Part shown: piece after piece, positions 14,871-24,444 of the stretch
How the letters are laid out: each line of letters begins with the position of its first letter
Position numbering within the stretch: position 1 is the stretch's first letter
Origin: Brevundimonas sp. AJA228-03
GTDB lineage: Bacteria > Pseudomonadota > Alphaproteobacteria > Caulobacterales > Caulobacteraceae
Length of the DNA stretch: 64,000 bases
NCBI RefSeq assembly: GCF_017795885.1
Contig: NZ_CP059297.1
Location: 2,175,001-2,239,000 of the forward strand
Direction: 5' to 3'
Notes under the pieces: generated by a model
The model's input: the letters and a program-made list of their open reading frames with translations, nothing else
Told to the model about the DNA's origin: nothing
Databases searched by the model: none
Made by a program: the position numbers and the translations under genes

Positions 14871-17441
14871 ATGAAGTCCCGCCAACGGCCGCCGCTTGTT
14901 CTGACCGACCCCGAGGTAAGCCCGGACGCCGAGGCACCACCTTCGGACGATATCTCAATTCCCGACCAGGTGCCTGCGGCAAGCCCGCCACCTGCTCCCG
15001 AACGCCCGATGTCCGAACGTCGACGTCGGCGTCTTCTCGAACTGCAGCAGCAGCGGGCGGAGGTCGCCGCAGCGGAATCTGAACGCACGGCCGAGCCTGC
15101 TCCGGCTATGCCTGCCCGGCATCCGATCCCGGAATCGCCTGTCGTCGCGCCCTTCTCGATCAGCGCTGATGCCCCGCCGGCCCCCTATCGCCGGCCAGAA
15201 CCGCCTGCACCCCGCCCGCTGCCGGTCGGGCGGGCCAGTCAGCCCGCTACGCCCTATCTGATTGCCGGCGCGGCTTCGGCGCTTTGGCTCGGCGGCATCG
15301 CAGCCTGGGCGGCCTATGAGATCGGTGCCGGTGACATCCTGGCCGATCCCCTGCGCCTGGCGATCTACACCCTGATCGCCCTGGCACCCGCCGGCCTGGC
15401 CCTGATGCTTGCTCACGCCATACGTCAGGGAAATGGCCTGGCCTTCGAGACTCGCCGTGCCCGACAGATGGCTGAAGCGATGGTCGCTCCGACCGCCCTG
15501 GCGGCCCAGCAGACTGGCGATGTCCTGTCGGCCCTGCGCAACGACATCGATCAGACCGCTCTGGCCGCCGAGCGCGCCCGTCATGACATGGCCCTTCTGC
15601 GCGAAGCCCTTTCGATCGAGACCCACCGGCTCAATGAAGCGGCTGATACCGCCGCCCGGACGGCCCGTCGCCTGACCGAGAGCCTGGCGCGAGAGCGCGA
15701 TGAGATGGTCAATCTGGGCGGTCGCCTCGACACCCAGGCCTCGAATGTTCTTGGCGCGGTCGAGCGCCAGTCCCGCCTGATCGTCGATGCCTCGGATCTG
15801 GCCCAGACCCAGTTGCGCGAAGCCGAGACGGCACTGGCCGCCCGTGCCGCAGACCTCGCCGCCGCTGCAAACGAAGCGCAGGACGCCGCCCGACTGGCCG
15901 CCGACGACCTGGCCCGCCAGACCCTGCGCCTGGAGAATGCCGGCACCGGCGTCGCCGAGCAGATCCTGTCGGTCGAACAGGGGCTGGGCCAGCAGCGGGC
16001 CGCCCTGGTCACGGCCGCCTATGCCCTGCGTACCGACCAGGAGGACTTCTCGGCCCAGGTCGAGAGCCAGCGCGCCCAGCTGACCGAACAGCTGTCCGCC
16101 GCCCGCTCGGCCAGTGGCGAACTCGGCGACATCTCGACCCGCACGTCGGAGATTCTGAAGGATCTCGTCGAAGCTGCGACCGACCAGTTTCGCGCCCTGG
16201 TGGACCTTTCGCAGCGTGAGGCCGATGGCTTCGACGCCGCGACGAAGCTGTCGCTCGACCGCTTTGAGGCGCTGGCGGCCGAAGCGCGCGACACCCTGGT
16301 CGAAGAAACGCGCAGGGCCCTCGCCGTCCTGAAGGCCACCACCGAGGACAGTCGCATCGCAGCCAACGAAGCCGCAAATCACGCCCAGGTTCGCGCCGAC
16401 CGCCTCGGCGAGGCCCTGTTCGATGCGGCACAGAAGGCGGACCAGGCCGCCGATGCCCGGGTCGAAGGTGCCCGTCGCATCGTCGACGAGACGGTGGGCC
16501 TCGTCGACGAGGCTGGTCAGCGCGCGATCGGCAAGCTGGAGGCCACCCTGTTTCGCATGAACCAGGCCCTGGCCGAGGTCGATGCTGCGATAGGAGACCT
16601 CGACGACCGCGCCTCACGCCTGCCGGAAGAAGCCCGCGCCCGCGCCGAGGCCGTGCGCATCACGGTGGAAGAGGGTCTGGCCGCCCTCGCCGCTGCCTCG
16701 CGCAAGGCCGCCGAGGACACCGAGGCCCTGGACGCCGGCTTCCAGGAACGGGTACGCCGAAACTACGACATGCTGACCGAAGCCGTGCGCCTGATGGGCG
16801 TGGTCTCGGGCGATCCCCAACCGATGCGTCGCCGCGAGCCCCCGTCCACACCGCCTCCGCAGACCACGCCAGAGACTCGACCCACCCGGCCCGAGGCGGC
16901 TGTGGAGGCCGAACGGGACCGTGGACTCGGCCTCAGGGGTCGCCTGCGTCTCGCCCCCGCCAGCAGCGAACCCACGCCCCGCGCTGCGCCGCCGCCTCAG
17001 GACCGGCTGGACTGGAGCGATCTGGTCGACGACGGCCCGGGCGAACCATCGCTGGATCTCGATGCGCCAGCCATGCCAGCCGACGCCGACGCCCTCGCAG
17101 ACAGGATAACGGGGGCCATCCGGCGGATGGGTGTCGATCCCAACGCCCTGCTGCCCCGGTCACGTGTGGAGGAGGCCGCAACGGCTCTGGCTGAACGCGA
17201 CCCCGACCGTGCGCGCCAGATCGTGCGCCGTGTCGCGCCGGCCGCCGTGCGCAGCGTTTCGCGCCGGGTGATGAGCGATCCGGAACTCAGGGCCGATGCC
17301 GAGCGATATGTGCGCGACCTCGCCGCCCGGCTGAACGATCGCGCGCGCGCGGGCGACGCCCACGATGTTCTGGCGACCCTGGCCACCGATCCGGGTCGCG
17401 CTTTCCTGCTGCTGGATGCCGCAATCGGCGATCTCGCCTGA
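14871..17441 (+). CDS. tipN: TipN-like cell-polarity coiled-coil membrane protein
   Basis: 856 residues. A Pro-rich cytoplasmic N-terminus (about 1-125) contains a basic MSERRRRRLLELQQQRAEV helix. Two membrane helices lie at about 128-148 and 158-178. A very long Ala/Glu/Arg-rich coiled coil runs from about 190 to 640, followed by a Pro-rich linker and a compact conserved C-terminal domain (RITGAIRRMGVDPNALLPRS and LATDPGRAFLLLDAAIGDLA). This architecture matches Caulobacter TipN, the new-pole marker that orients division and flagellum placement. The assignment rests on layout and C-terminal domain, not on an alignment. Other coiled-coil envelope proteins are possible. Confidence 0.7.
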   Translation: MKSRQRPPLVLTDPEVSPDAEAPPSDDISIPDQVPAASPPPAPERPMSERRRRRLLELQQQRAEVAAAESERTAEPAPAMPARHPIPESPVVAPFSISADAPPAPYRRPEPPAPRPLPVGRASQPATPYLIAGAASALWLGGIAAWAAYEIGAGDILADPLRLAIYTLIALAPAGLALMLAHAIRQGNGLAFETRRARQMAEAMVAPTALAAQQTGDVLSALRNDIDQTALAAERARHDMALLREALSIETHRLNEAADTAARTARRLTESLARERDEMVNLGGRLDTQASNVLGAVERQSRLIVDASDLAQTQLREAETALAARAADLAAAANEAQDAARLAADDLARQTLRLENAGTGVAEQILSVEQGLGQQRAALVTAAYALRTDQEDFSAQVESQRAQLTEQLSAARSASGELGDISTRTSEILKDLVEAATDQFRALVDLSQREADGFDAATKLSLDRFEALAAEARDTLVEETRRALAVLKATTEDSRIAANEAANHAQVRADRLGEALFDAAQKADQAADARVEGARRIVDETVGLVDEAGQRAIGKLEATLFRMNQALAEVDAAIGDLDDRASRLPEEARARAEAVRITVEEGLAALAAASRKAAEDTEALDAGFQERVRRNYDMLTEAVRLMGVVSGDPQPMRRREPPSTPPPQTTPETRPTRPEAAVEAERDRGLGLRGRLRLAPASSEPTPRAAPPPQDRLDWSDLVDDGPGEPSLDLDAPAMPADADALADRITGAIRRMGVDPNALLPRSRVEEAATALAERDPDRARQIVRRVAPAAVRSVSRRVMSDPELRADAERYVRDLAARLNDRARAGDAHDVLATLATDPGRAFLLLDAAIGDLA

Positions 17442-17556
17442 GACGCGAAAGCGACTGATACGGGGGGCGGCCGGAGGAATTGGGCTTGACGATAACGTCC
17501 GCTTGCAGACACCGTCGCGCCGCTGTCACGACCCCGTCACGCACACAGCGGACCCC

Positions 17557-18156
17557 ATGCTCGACACCGTCGCCGAGACCCAACCGGACCGTAGACCCGC
17601 TATCCTCGTCTGTGTTTACGAGTCCGAAGACCCCTCATGGGCCGCGCTGGAGGATATGGCCGACGACGGCTGGCATCCGCATAGCGCGCGCGCCGTGCCG
17701 ATCGGCCCGGGGGATCCGGATGTCCTCGCCGGTCTTCTGACGGGCGAACTCGAAGACCCTGATTGCCGCGGCGTGCTTCTGGTCGGTCGAACGCGTCGGA
17801 CCGACGGCTTTCGCATCCAGATGAGGGCTGAAAACCGGACGTTGACCGGTGGTGCCCGGCTTGTGAAGACCGGCCCTGCCCTCGCGCGCGCGACTGCGCC
17901 GGTTGCGGAGATGGTCCGGGCCCTGACCGATGCCGGCCTTGCGGCGGACGCGTCGTCGGAGTCCGAAGAGGACGCCGGCAGCTATCTGCTCTATCGTATT
18001 CTCACCGCCTTGCCCGACTCCGTAGACGCGCCGGCCGTCGGACTGTTGCGGGTTCCGGCGACGACCGATCCGCAAGACCTTCGCACCGGGATTCGCACGG
18101 CGGCCGGTGCCATTGCCCGGCATCTGTCGCCCCTGCCCCGCGCCCGGCTCAGCTGA
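17557..18156 (+). CDS. Pyroglutamyl-peptidase (C15)-like protein
   Basis: 199 residues starting at the ATG at 17557 (MLDTVAETQP). The order of elements resembles pyrrolidone-carboxyl peptidases: an N-terminal strand, a mid VLLVGRTRRTDGFRIQMRAE where C15 enzymes have the GQAGGR...IxxERxA box, then EEDAGSYLLYRILTAL in place of the SxDAGxYLCN box, and a terminal GLLRVPA strand. The expected catalytic Cys appears to be replaced in YLLYR (no Cys there), so this may be an inactive relative. It lies downstream of the TipN-like gene and overlaps the convergent MFS gene by 8 bp. Confidence 0.55.
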   Translation: MLDTVAETQPDRRPAILVCVYESEDPSWAALEDMADDGWHPHSARAVPIGPGDPDVLAGLLTGELEDPDCRGVLLVGRTRRTDGFRIQMRAENRTLTGGARLVKTGPALARATAPVAEMVRALTDAGLAADASSESEEDAGSYLLYRILTALPDSVDAPAVGLLRVPATTDPQDLRTGIRTAAGAIARHLSPLPRARLS

Positions 18157-19342
18157 TCCGCAACGTTCGCTTCAATCGCCACCCCGCCGCCAGGCCCATG
18201 ACCGCCAGGCCGGTCATGGCCAGATAGCCCAGGGTCCCGTATCGATCGTACAGCGGCCCGGCGGCCAGGGTCGCCAGTCCGATCAGGACGCCTGCCGCCA
18301 TGACCGAACTCAACGTCTGCGCCGCCGTATGCTGCCCCGGCAGTGCGAGCCGTTCGATGATCTCGACACCTGCCAGATAGGTCGCCGCGAACGTCAGCGC
18401 GTGAAGGGCCTGTAGCGGCCACAGCGCCCAGAGCGGCGGCACGAAGGCCAGCACCGTCCACCGGACCACGGCCGCGATGCCCCCCAGCATCAGCACCGGC
18501 CAGGGCCCGATCCCCCTCGCCCGCCGCCACGGCTCGACGATCCACATGAAGGCGATCTCGACCAGGACGGACGTCGCCCAGAGCAGGCCTGTCGTCGCCT
18601 CGCTGATCCCCTGTGCCTTCCACGCAATGGCTGAGAATCCGTAATAGAAGGCATGGGTCGCCTGGACCGCGCCGATCGCCACGATGGCTGTCATGAATCC
18701 GGGATCGGTCACCAGACGGGCGATGCCGGCATAGCGATCCCGCTTGCGGCCCGGTCCGGCGTCGGACACTGCTTCGGGTGGCAACAGGCTGGCGGCGGTC
18801 ACCCCAACCAGAACGCCCGCAATGACGATCCACACAATGACCCAGTCGACCGATGCCCGCGCGAGGATCGCCCCCATCAGTACGTTTGCCGCCACGAACG
18901 CCGCAGACCCGCATCCCCGTGGCCAGGCAAAGGCGAAGCCGTGCCTGCGTGCGGCGCTCAGGTTCAGCACATCGGTCAGGGGGATCATCGCGGCCATCGT
19001 GCTGGCACCCAGAAACCAGAGCAGGCCTTGAACCCATACCCCTTGTGTCACGCCCGCGCCCGCATAGGCCAGCGCGCCCGCAACACCGAGAATGGCGATC
19101 GGCGTCCGGCGATGCGCGAACCCGTCGGCCCAAACCGCCAGCACCGGTCCGGTCACCAGCCGCGCCAGCATCGGTGCCGCCAGCAGCGCCCCGATCTCGG
19201 CTCCGGAAAATCCCTGGGCGCGGAACCACAGCCCGGCAAACGGCAGGCTCACGCCATTGGCACCGAAGAGCAACACATACTGCAATGCCATGCGGCGGGC
19301 GGGAGTCATGCCTCGTCCGATAGCAGACGCAGACGACTCCAT
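18149..19342 (-). CDS. MFS transporter, MFS_1-like (HcaT/nucleoside-permease type)
   Basis: 397 residues with about 12 membrane helices. It has the ALQYVLLFGANGVSLPFAGL opening and the GFSGAEIGALLAAPMLARLV helix typical of the 3-phenylpropionate-transporter-like MFS branch. The loop AVWADGFAHRRTPI corresponds to the family's conserved DxxxxRR segment. An internal ATG at 19309 (MTPARRMALQ) is an equally good start. It is divergent from the DUF423 gene. Substrate is not predictable. Confidence 0.85.
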   Translation of the reverse strand: MESSASAIGRGMTPARRMALQYVLLFGANGVSLPFAGLWFRAQGFSGAEIGALLAAPMLARLVTGPVLAVWADGFAHRRTPIAILGVAGALAYAGAGVTQGVWVQGLLWFLGASTMAAMIPLTDVLNLSAARRHGFAFAWPRGCGSAAFVAANVLMGAILARASVDWVIVWIVIAGVLVGVTAASLLPPEAVSDAGPGRKRDRYAGIARLVTDPGFMTAIVAIGAVQATHAFYYGFSAIAWKAQGISEATTGLLWATSVLVEIAFMWIVEPWRRARGIGPWPVLMLGGIAAVVRWTVLAFVPPLWALWPLQALHALTFAATYLAGVEIIERLALPGQHTAAQTLSSVMAAGVLIGLATLAAGPLYDRYGTLGYLAMTGLAVMGLAAGWRLKRTLRIS

Positions 19343-19358
19343 GGTCTACGGTCTCGTC

Positions 19359-19727
19359 ATGATATGGAATCGCTACCTCGCGGCCTTCGCTGCACTGAAC
19401 GGCGCGATGGCGGTGGCGGTCGGGGCCTTCGCCGCCCACGGGGCCGGCCCCCAGATCAAGACCCTGCTGACCACAGGGGCCTCATACCAGCTGGCCCATG
19501 CCGTGCTGGGCGTAGTCTGCGCGGTCCTGGCCCCGGGGCTTAGGCTTGCCGGCGTGGCGGGCTGGCTGGCGACGACCGGTGGCCTGATTTTCTGTCTGGC
19601 GCTGGCCTTCCTGGGCTTGCTAAGTCTCCCCGCTCTCGGGGCCGTCGCGCCCATCGGGGGCGTGCTGATGATCGCGGGCTGGCTCGTCCTGGCCTTCTGC
19701 GGCCTGCGCGCCTTGCCCACCGCCTGA
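19359..19727 (+). CDS. DUF423 family small membrane protein
   Basis: 122 residues and four predicted membrane helices. The FAALNGAMAVAVGAFAAHG opening, the YQLAHAVLG helix and the GPxx/APIGGVLMIAGWLVLAF end match the DUF423 (YgdD-like) family. The ATG at 19359 is 17 bp from the divergent MFS start, so a shared promoter region is likely. Function is unknown. Confidence 0.9.
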   Translation: MIWNRYLAAFAALNGAMAVAVGAFAAHGAGPQIKTLLTTGASYQLAHAVLGVVCAVLAPGLRLAGVAGWLATTGGLIFCLALAFLGLLSLPALGAVAPIGGVLMIAGWLVLAFCGLRALPTA

Positions 19728-19755
19728 CCCTCCCACCCGAGGCACCGACCCCAGT

Positions 19756-20742
19756 ATGGCCTTTCCCGTGACCGAGACGCCCCGACGCGAGTTGTACCCC
19801 GAAATCGAGCCCTTCGCGTCCGGCTGGATGCAGACCGGCAGTGCCCACGAGATCTATTTCGAGGAATGCGGCAACCCGCAAGGCCGGCCGGTCCTGGTCC
19901 TGCACGGCGGCCCTGGCGGTGCGATCAATGCCGGCATGCGCCGCTATTTCGATCCGGCTATCTATCGCATCGTGCTGTTCGATCAACGCGGCTGCGGCAA
20001 GTCGCGACCCAATGCCTCGCTCGAGGACAATACCACCTGGACCCTGATCGAGGACATCGAAGCCTTGCGCGAGCGCTGCGGGATCGACGCCTGGGCCGTA
20101 TTCGGCGGGTCCTGGGGGTCTACGCTGTCGCTGGCCTATGCGATCACCCACCCCGAGCGGGTCAAGGCCCTGATCCTACGTGGCATCTTCCTGCTGACCA
20201 GGAAGGAACTGCACTGGTTCTATCAGGACGGGGCCTCGATGATCTTCCCGGACGCCTGGGAGCGTTTCATCGCCCCGATCCCGGAGGACGAACGCAACGA
20301 CCTGATGGGTGCCTACTACAAGCGGCTGACGGGCGACGACCGCGCCGAACAGGAGCGTTGCGCCATCGCCTGGTCCAGCTGGGAGGGCGAGACCGTCAGC
20401 GTCGAGGGCCCCGCCGCCCGTCCGGACAAGTTCGCCGAACCCGAATTCGCCATCGCCTTCGCCCGCATCGAGTGCTGGTACTTCATGAACGGCGGCTTCT
20501 TCCCGGAGGAAGGCTGGCTTCTGAAGAACATCGGCCGGATACGCCACATTCCGACCTGGATCGCCCAGGGCCGTTTCGACGTGGTCACGCCGATCGCCAG
20601 CGCATGGGCGCTGCACCGCGCCTTCCCGGAGGCAAGGCTGGATATCGTCCCTGACGCTGGTCACGCCTCGAGCGAGCCGGGCATTATCGACAGCCTGGTG
20701 CGCGGGACCGACTGGGCGGCGATGGCTTCGGGTCGCCTCTAG
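19756..20742 (+). CDS. pip: Proline iminopeptidase
   Basis: Alpha/beta-hydrolase that releases N-terminal proline from peptides. 328 residues. HGGPGGAINAG forms the oxyanion region, DQRGCGKSRPN follows, and GGSWGSTLSLAYA holds the nucleophile Ser (about residue 116). The acid is in QGRFDVVTP and the catalytic His in DAGHASSEPG. It lies 28 bp after the DUF423 gene and overlaps the convergent rodA stop by 4 bp. No signal peptide is visible, so it is cytosolic. Confidence 0.95.
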   Translation: MAFPVTETPRRELYPEIEPFASGWMQTGSAHEIYFEECGNPQGRPVLVLHGGPGGAINAGMRRYFDPAIYRIVLFDQRGCGKSRPNASLEDNTTWTLIEDIEALRERCGIDAWAVFGGSWGSTLSLAYAITHPERVKALILRGIFLLTRKELHWFYQDGASMIFPDAWERFIAPIPEDERNDLMGAYYKRLTGDDRAEQERCAIAWSSWEGETVSVEGPAARPDKFAEPEFAIAFARIECWYFMNGGFFPEEGWLLKNIGRIRHIPTWIAQGRFDVVTPIASAWALHRAFPEARLDIVPDAGHASSEPGIIDSLVRGTDWAAMASGRL

Positions 20743-21896
20743 ATCAGGCCGTGGCCCTTGGGCAACTCGGCATAGCGGTGAACTCGCGTCGCCATGACCA
20801 GTCCGAAGCCGATCATCACGGTCAGCATGACGGTACCGCCATAGCTCAGCAGCGGCATTGGCACGCCGACAACAGGGGCCAGACCCATGACCATGGCCCC
20901 ATTGATCATCACATAGAGGGCAAAAGTCGCCGTCACGCCGGCAGCCGCCATCCGCCCGAAATGGCTGTGCGACAGCGAGGCGATCCTGAGCGCGATCAGG
21001 ATGATGGCGATGTAGCACAGCAGGATCGAGAACGATCCGACGAAGCCGAACTCTTCCGACACGGCCGCAAAGATGAAGTCGGTCTGTTTCTCGGGCAGGA
21101 ATTCCAGCTGGCTCTGGCTGCCGAGGCCATATCCCTTGCCCAGCAGACCCCCGGACCCCAGGGCGATCTTGGACTGGGTGATGTGATAGCCGGTGCCCGA
21201 CGGGTCGCTCTCCGGCGACAGGAAGGTCAGCACGCGATGGCGCTGATAGTCGTGCATGCCGAACATCACATAGGGCGGGACGATGGCCGCCAGACCCGCG
21301 GCCGCCGCCGCCATGATCTTCCAGCTCAGACCCGCCATGAACATCATCGCGGCGCCGGTCAGGCCGATCAGCATGGCCGTGCCCAGGTCCGGCTGATGCG
21401 CCACCAGGGCGAAAGGCAGGCCGATGATGGCAATGGGAAAGATCAGCTTCCAGCTGAACCGGGCGTCCTGGGCCGAGGCCCCGTGGTACCAGCGCGCGAG
21501 CGCCAGAACGACGCCGATCTTCATGATCTCCGACGGCTGGATCCGCGTCACGCCCAGGTCCAGCCATCGTGTCGCGCCCATGGCCGTGTAGCCCAGACCG
21601 GGGATCTCGATCAGGGCCAGCATGACCAGGGCCAGACCGTAGACGACATAGGCCGATCCGAACCAGATCCGCATGCTGACCATCGACAGCGCCAGCATGA
21701 TCACCAGACACACGCCGAAGCGGATCATGTGATTGGCCGCCCACGGTTCCCACGAACCCCCGGCGACCGAATAAAGCATCGCGCCCCCGATCCCACCGAC
21801 GATGCACAGCAGGGCCGCGAACCGCCAGTCGATCTCGCCCAGTTTGACTGACAGACGATCGCGTTCACCGGGGCGTGTCAGGGCCGAAGAGGTCAT
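20739..21896 (-). CDS. rodA: Rod-shape SEDS glycosyltransferase RodA
   Basis: Peptidoglycan polymerase of the elongasome, 385 residues, about 10 membrane helices. Diagnostic pieces are HQPDLGTAMLIGLTGAAMMF, the large loop with GSGGLLGKGYGLGSQSQLEF, and the end VVGVPMPLLSYGGTVMLTVM. It is the last gene of the mreB-mreC-mreD-mrdA-rodA unit. Its ATG overlaps the mrdA stop (ATGA), which matches its role as obligate partner of PBP2. Confidence 0.97.
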   Translation of the reverse strand: MTSSALTRPGERDRLSVKLGEIDWRFAALLCIVGGIGGAMLYSVAGGSWEPWAANHMIRFGVCLVIMLALSMVSMRIWFGSAYVVYGLALVMLALIEIPGLGYTAMGATRWLDLGVTRIQPSEIMKIGVVLALARWYHGASAQDARFSWKLIFPIAIIGLPFALVAHQPDLGTAMLIGLTGAAMMFMAGLSWKIMAAAAAGLAAIVPPYVMFGMHDYQRHRVLTFLSPESDPSGTGYHITQSKIALGSGGLLGKGYGLGSQSQLEFLPEKQTDFIFAAVSEEFGFVGSFSILLCYIAIILIALRIASLSHSHFGRMAAAGVTATFALYVMINGAMVMGLAPVVGVPMPLLSYGGTVMLTVMIGFGLVMATRVHRYAELPKGHGLI

Positions 21897-23929
21897 CGAG
21901 GCTCCGCCAGATAGGGGCGTGGACCGCCGGTCGTGGACGGACCGGTGCGATTGACGGGGGGGGTCTGCGCATCCGGCGTGGGCAGGTCGGGCTCGGGCGC
22001 TGCGCCGAAGTTCGCCTCTTCGTCGGTCATCGGCCCTTCGGCCTCGGGCGGGGCCGGCCGCGTGATCCGCTCGCGCATTTCCGGATCCTTCAACAGGACG
22101 GTCCGCATGACCTCCCGCGCCCGGGGGGCGCCGGCCGTGCTCCCGCCCCGACCACCGTGTTCGATGATGACCGCCACGGCATAGCGGGGTGCATCGATCG
22201 GGGCGAAGGCGATGAACAGGTTGTGATCCTTCAGCGCCCAGATGTCTGACTTGCGCGACCCGGTGCCATAGTCGCGGGACTGGGCGGTCCCGGTCTTGCC
22301 CGCCATCTGGATGTCGCCGAGCCCCAGCTGGCTCTGACGATAGGCTGTGCCGGAGGTGTCATTGGCCACCGCGATCATGCCCTGGCGGACGATTTCCAGG
22401 TGTTCCTGGCTGAAGGCCAGGTCGGGCACGGCCGCGCCGCTGGGGCGTTCGACACCCCCAACCGACTTGATCAGTCGGGGCTGGATGGCCTTTTTTCCGT
22501 TGGCCAGACGTGAGGTATAGACCGCCAGCTGCAGCGCATTGACCGTGATCGCGCCCTGGCCGATGGCCACCGAAGTCGTCTCACCCGGATGCCAGACGGG
22601 ATCGTTCGGGAAGGTCCGGCGCTTCCATTCGGTCGAGGGCAGCAGGCCCTTGCGCTGGTTGTCCACGCCGATGTCGAACGCGGTCTCGAAGCCGAGCTTG
22701 ATCGCAGCGTTACGGATGCCATCGACGCCTGCGCGATTGCACATGGCGTAGAAATAGACGTCGCACGAGTTCTTGATCGCATCATGCATGTCCTGCGATC
22801 CATGCACGCCCCAGCACCTCTGGGTCCGGTTGCCCGTCCGCCACGACCCGCCGCAGGTCACGCGCTGATTTGGATCGACCCCCGCCGCCAGCAGGGCGAG
22901 GGCGGTGGCCGGCTTGAAGGTCGATCCGGGGGGAAAGGTCCCGTTGATCGACTTGTCCAGCAGCGGCTTGCGCTCATAGTCGGCCAGCGCACGATAGGTT
23001 CGCGTCGGTACCCCGCCGACGAACAGGTTCGGGTCGAACGACGGGGCTGACGTCATGCACAGGATGTCGCCGTTACGGACATCCATCACCACACAGGCCC
23101 CGCTTTCATCGCCGAACACCTCCAGCGCCCGGTTCTGTACATCCGCATCGAGGGTCAGGACTACATCGTCGCCGGGCACGGCTGCACGCGAGCCTCCGAC
23201 GTCCTCGGCAACGACGCGACCGCGGGCATCCACTTCCACCCGCTTGCCTCCGGCTTCGCCGCGGAGGTCGGCGTCCAGCGCCTTTTCAATCCCCGAGCGG
23301 CCGATCCGGAAACCCGGATTGTAGAGCATGGGAGGGGGCTCTTCGCCCCTGTCCTGGATGGCCTTGATGTCGCGATCCGACACCTTGGCCACGTATCCGA
23401 TGACGTGCGCGAACGAGCCGCCGAACGGATAGAAGCGCGCCTCGTTCATGTCGGCCATCACCCCCGGCAGTTCGGGGGCATAGATGTTGACCTTGGCGAA
23501 CTCTTCCCAGGTCAGGTCGCTCTTGACCGGCACGGGGCTGAAGCGCGGCGCAGCGTTCACATCCCGGATGATCGCGCGCCGCCGATCAACGGTGTCGGGC
23601 AGCAGACGACCCAGGAGGTCCAGGGTCTGGTCCAGATCCTTGGTCTCGTCTCGCACGATCAGGACGCGGAAGCTGGGCCGGTTGCCGGCGATCACCACGC
23701 CATTGCGATCGAGAATCCGTCCCCTGGGCGGCGGCATAAGACGGAAGTTGAACTGGTTGTTGGTTGCGAGGGTCGCATATTCCTGCGCCTGAACGACCTG
23801 GAGCTGGGCCAGCCGCACCGTCAGGGCCGTGATACCCAGAGCCGTCAGCCCACCCACGACAAAGGTGCGCCGCAGGAACGATCCCTGCCGCTCATTGACG
23901 TCCGAAAAGAAGATCGATGGCTCGCTCAT
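21893..23929 (-). CDS. mrdA: Penicillin-binding protein 2 (elongasome transpeptidase)
   Basis: About 678 residues. It has a short cytoplasmic N-terminus, one membrane anchor (FVVGGLTALGITALTVRLAQ), a pedestal domain starting at PPPRGRILDRNGVVIAGNRP, and a transpeptidase domain with FPPGSTFKPATA (SxxK), KNSCDVYFYAM (SxN position) and MAGKTGTAQSRDYG (KTG). The frame stays open far upstream, through the mreD region. The true start is the ATG at 23929, which overlaps the mreD stop as ATGA. The C-terminal ~60 residues are Pro/acid-rich. It cross-links new sidewall peptidoglycan with RodA. Confidence 0.96.
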   Translation of the reverse strand: MSEPSIFFSDVNERQGSFLRRTFVVGGLTALGITALTVRLAQLQVVQAQEYATLATNNQFNFRLMPPPRGRILDRNGVVIAGNRPSFRVLIVRDETKDLDQTLDLLGRLLPDTVDRRRAIIRDVNAAPRFSPVPVKSDLTWEEFAKVNIYAPELPGVMADMNEARFYPFGGSFAHVIGYVAKVSDRDIKAIQDRGEEPPPMLYNPGFRIGRSGIEKALDADLRGEAGGKRVEVDARGRVVAEDVGGSRAAVPGDDVVLTLDADVQNRALEVFGDESGACVVMDVRNGDILCMTSAPSFDPNLFVGGVPTRTYRALADYERKPLLDKSINGTFPPGSTFKPATALALLAAGVDPNQRVTCGGSWRTGNRTQRCWGVHGSQDMHDAIKNSCDVYFYAMCNRAGVDGIRNAAIKLGFETAFDIGVDNQRKGLLPSTEWKRRTFPNDPVWHPGETTSVAIGQGAITVNALQLAVYTSRLANGKKAIQPRLIKSVGGVERPSGAAVPDLAFSQEHLEIVRQGMIAVANDTSGTAYRQSQLGLGDIQMAGKTGTAQSRDYGTGSRKSDIWALKDHNLFIAFAPIDAPRYAVAVIIEHGGRGGSTAGAPRAREVMRTVLLKDPEMRERITRPAPPEAEGPMTDEEANFGAAPEPDLPTPDAQTPPVNRTGPSTTGGPRPYLAEPR

Positions 23930-24444
23930 CGGAACAGCACGTCGCCGTCGTCGAACCGCCGGACCATCCAGTCGGCGATGGGGAAGAGCAGCAGCGTCGG
24001 GATCACCTGCCCCAGCAGGGCCAGCAGGCTCGGGGCGTGCCCTGCGACCAGACTCACCACCAGATAGGCCAGCAGGAAGGCACCCAACGTGCAGGTGGCG
24101 TACCAGACGAACAGCACCTGCGTCTCCTGACCCGCCAGCAGGTTTCGCGACCCGAGCACGACGGCATAGATCGCGAGGAGGCACAGGGGCCACAGCCCCA
24201 GGGTGCCTCCCCAGAACATGTCGAGGAACGCGCCGAGGCCAAAGAGCACGGCCGGAGCCATCATCGACGGGCGGATCAGCGGCCAGGCAAAGGCGAGCAC
24301 CATCGGCAGAACCGGCTCCGGCAGCTTCAGGCCGAACAACTCGACCGGCGTCGCCAGCAGCAGGGTGGCGGCCATGGCGATCAGCGCGGGATAGATGACC
24401 CACTGCAGCGGGCCGACGACGCGAACCTGCATCGAACGTCTCAC
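23926..24444 (-). CDS. mreD: Rod-shape protein MreD
   Basis: 172 residues, hydrophobic, with five or six membrane helices, as expected for MreD. Identity is set by position between mreC and mrdA with 4-bp overlaps on both sides, and by size. The sequence itself is poorly conserved in this family, apart from an NLLAGQETQVLFVWY-like central stretch. Confidence 0.92.
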   Translation of the reverse strand: MRRSMQVRVVGPLQWVIYPALIAMAATLLLATPVELFGLKLPEPVLPMVLAFAWPLIRPSMMAPAVLFGLGAFLDMFWGGTLGLWPLCLLAIYAVVLGSRNLLAGQETQVLFVWYATCTLGAFLLAYLVVSLVAGHAPSLLALLGQVIPTLLLFPIADWMVRRFDDGDVLFR

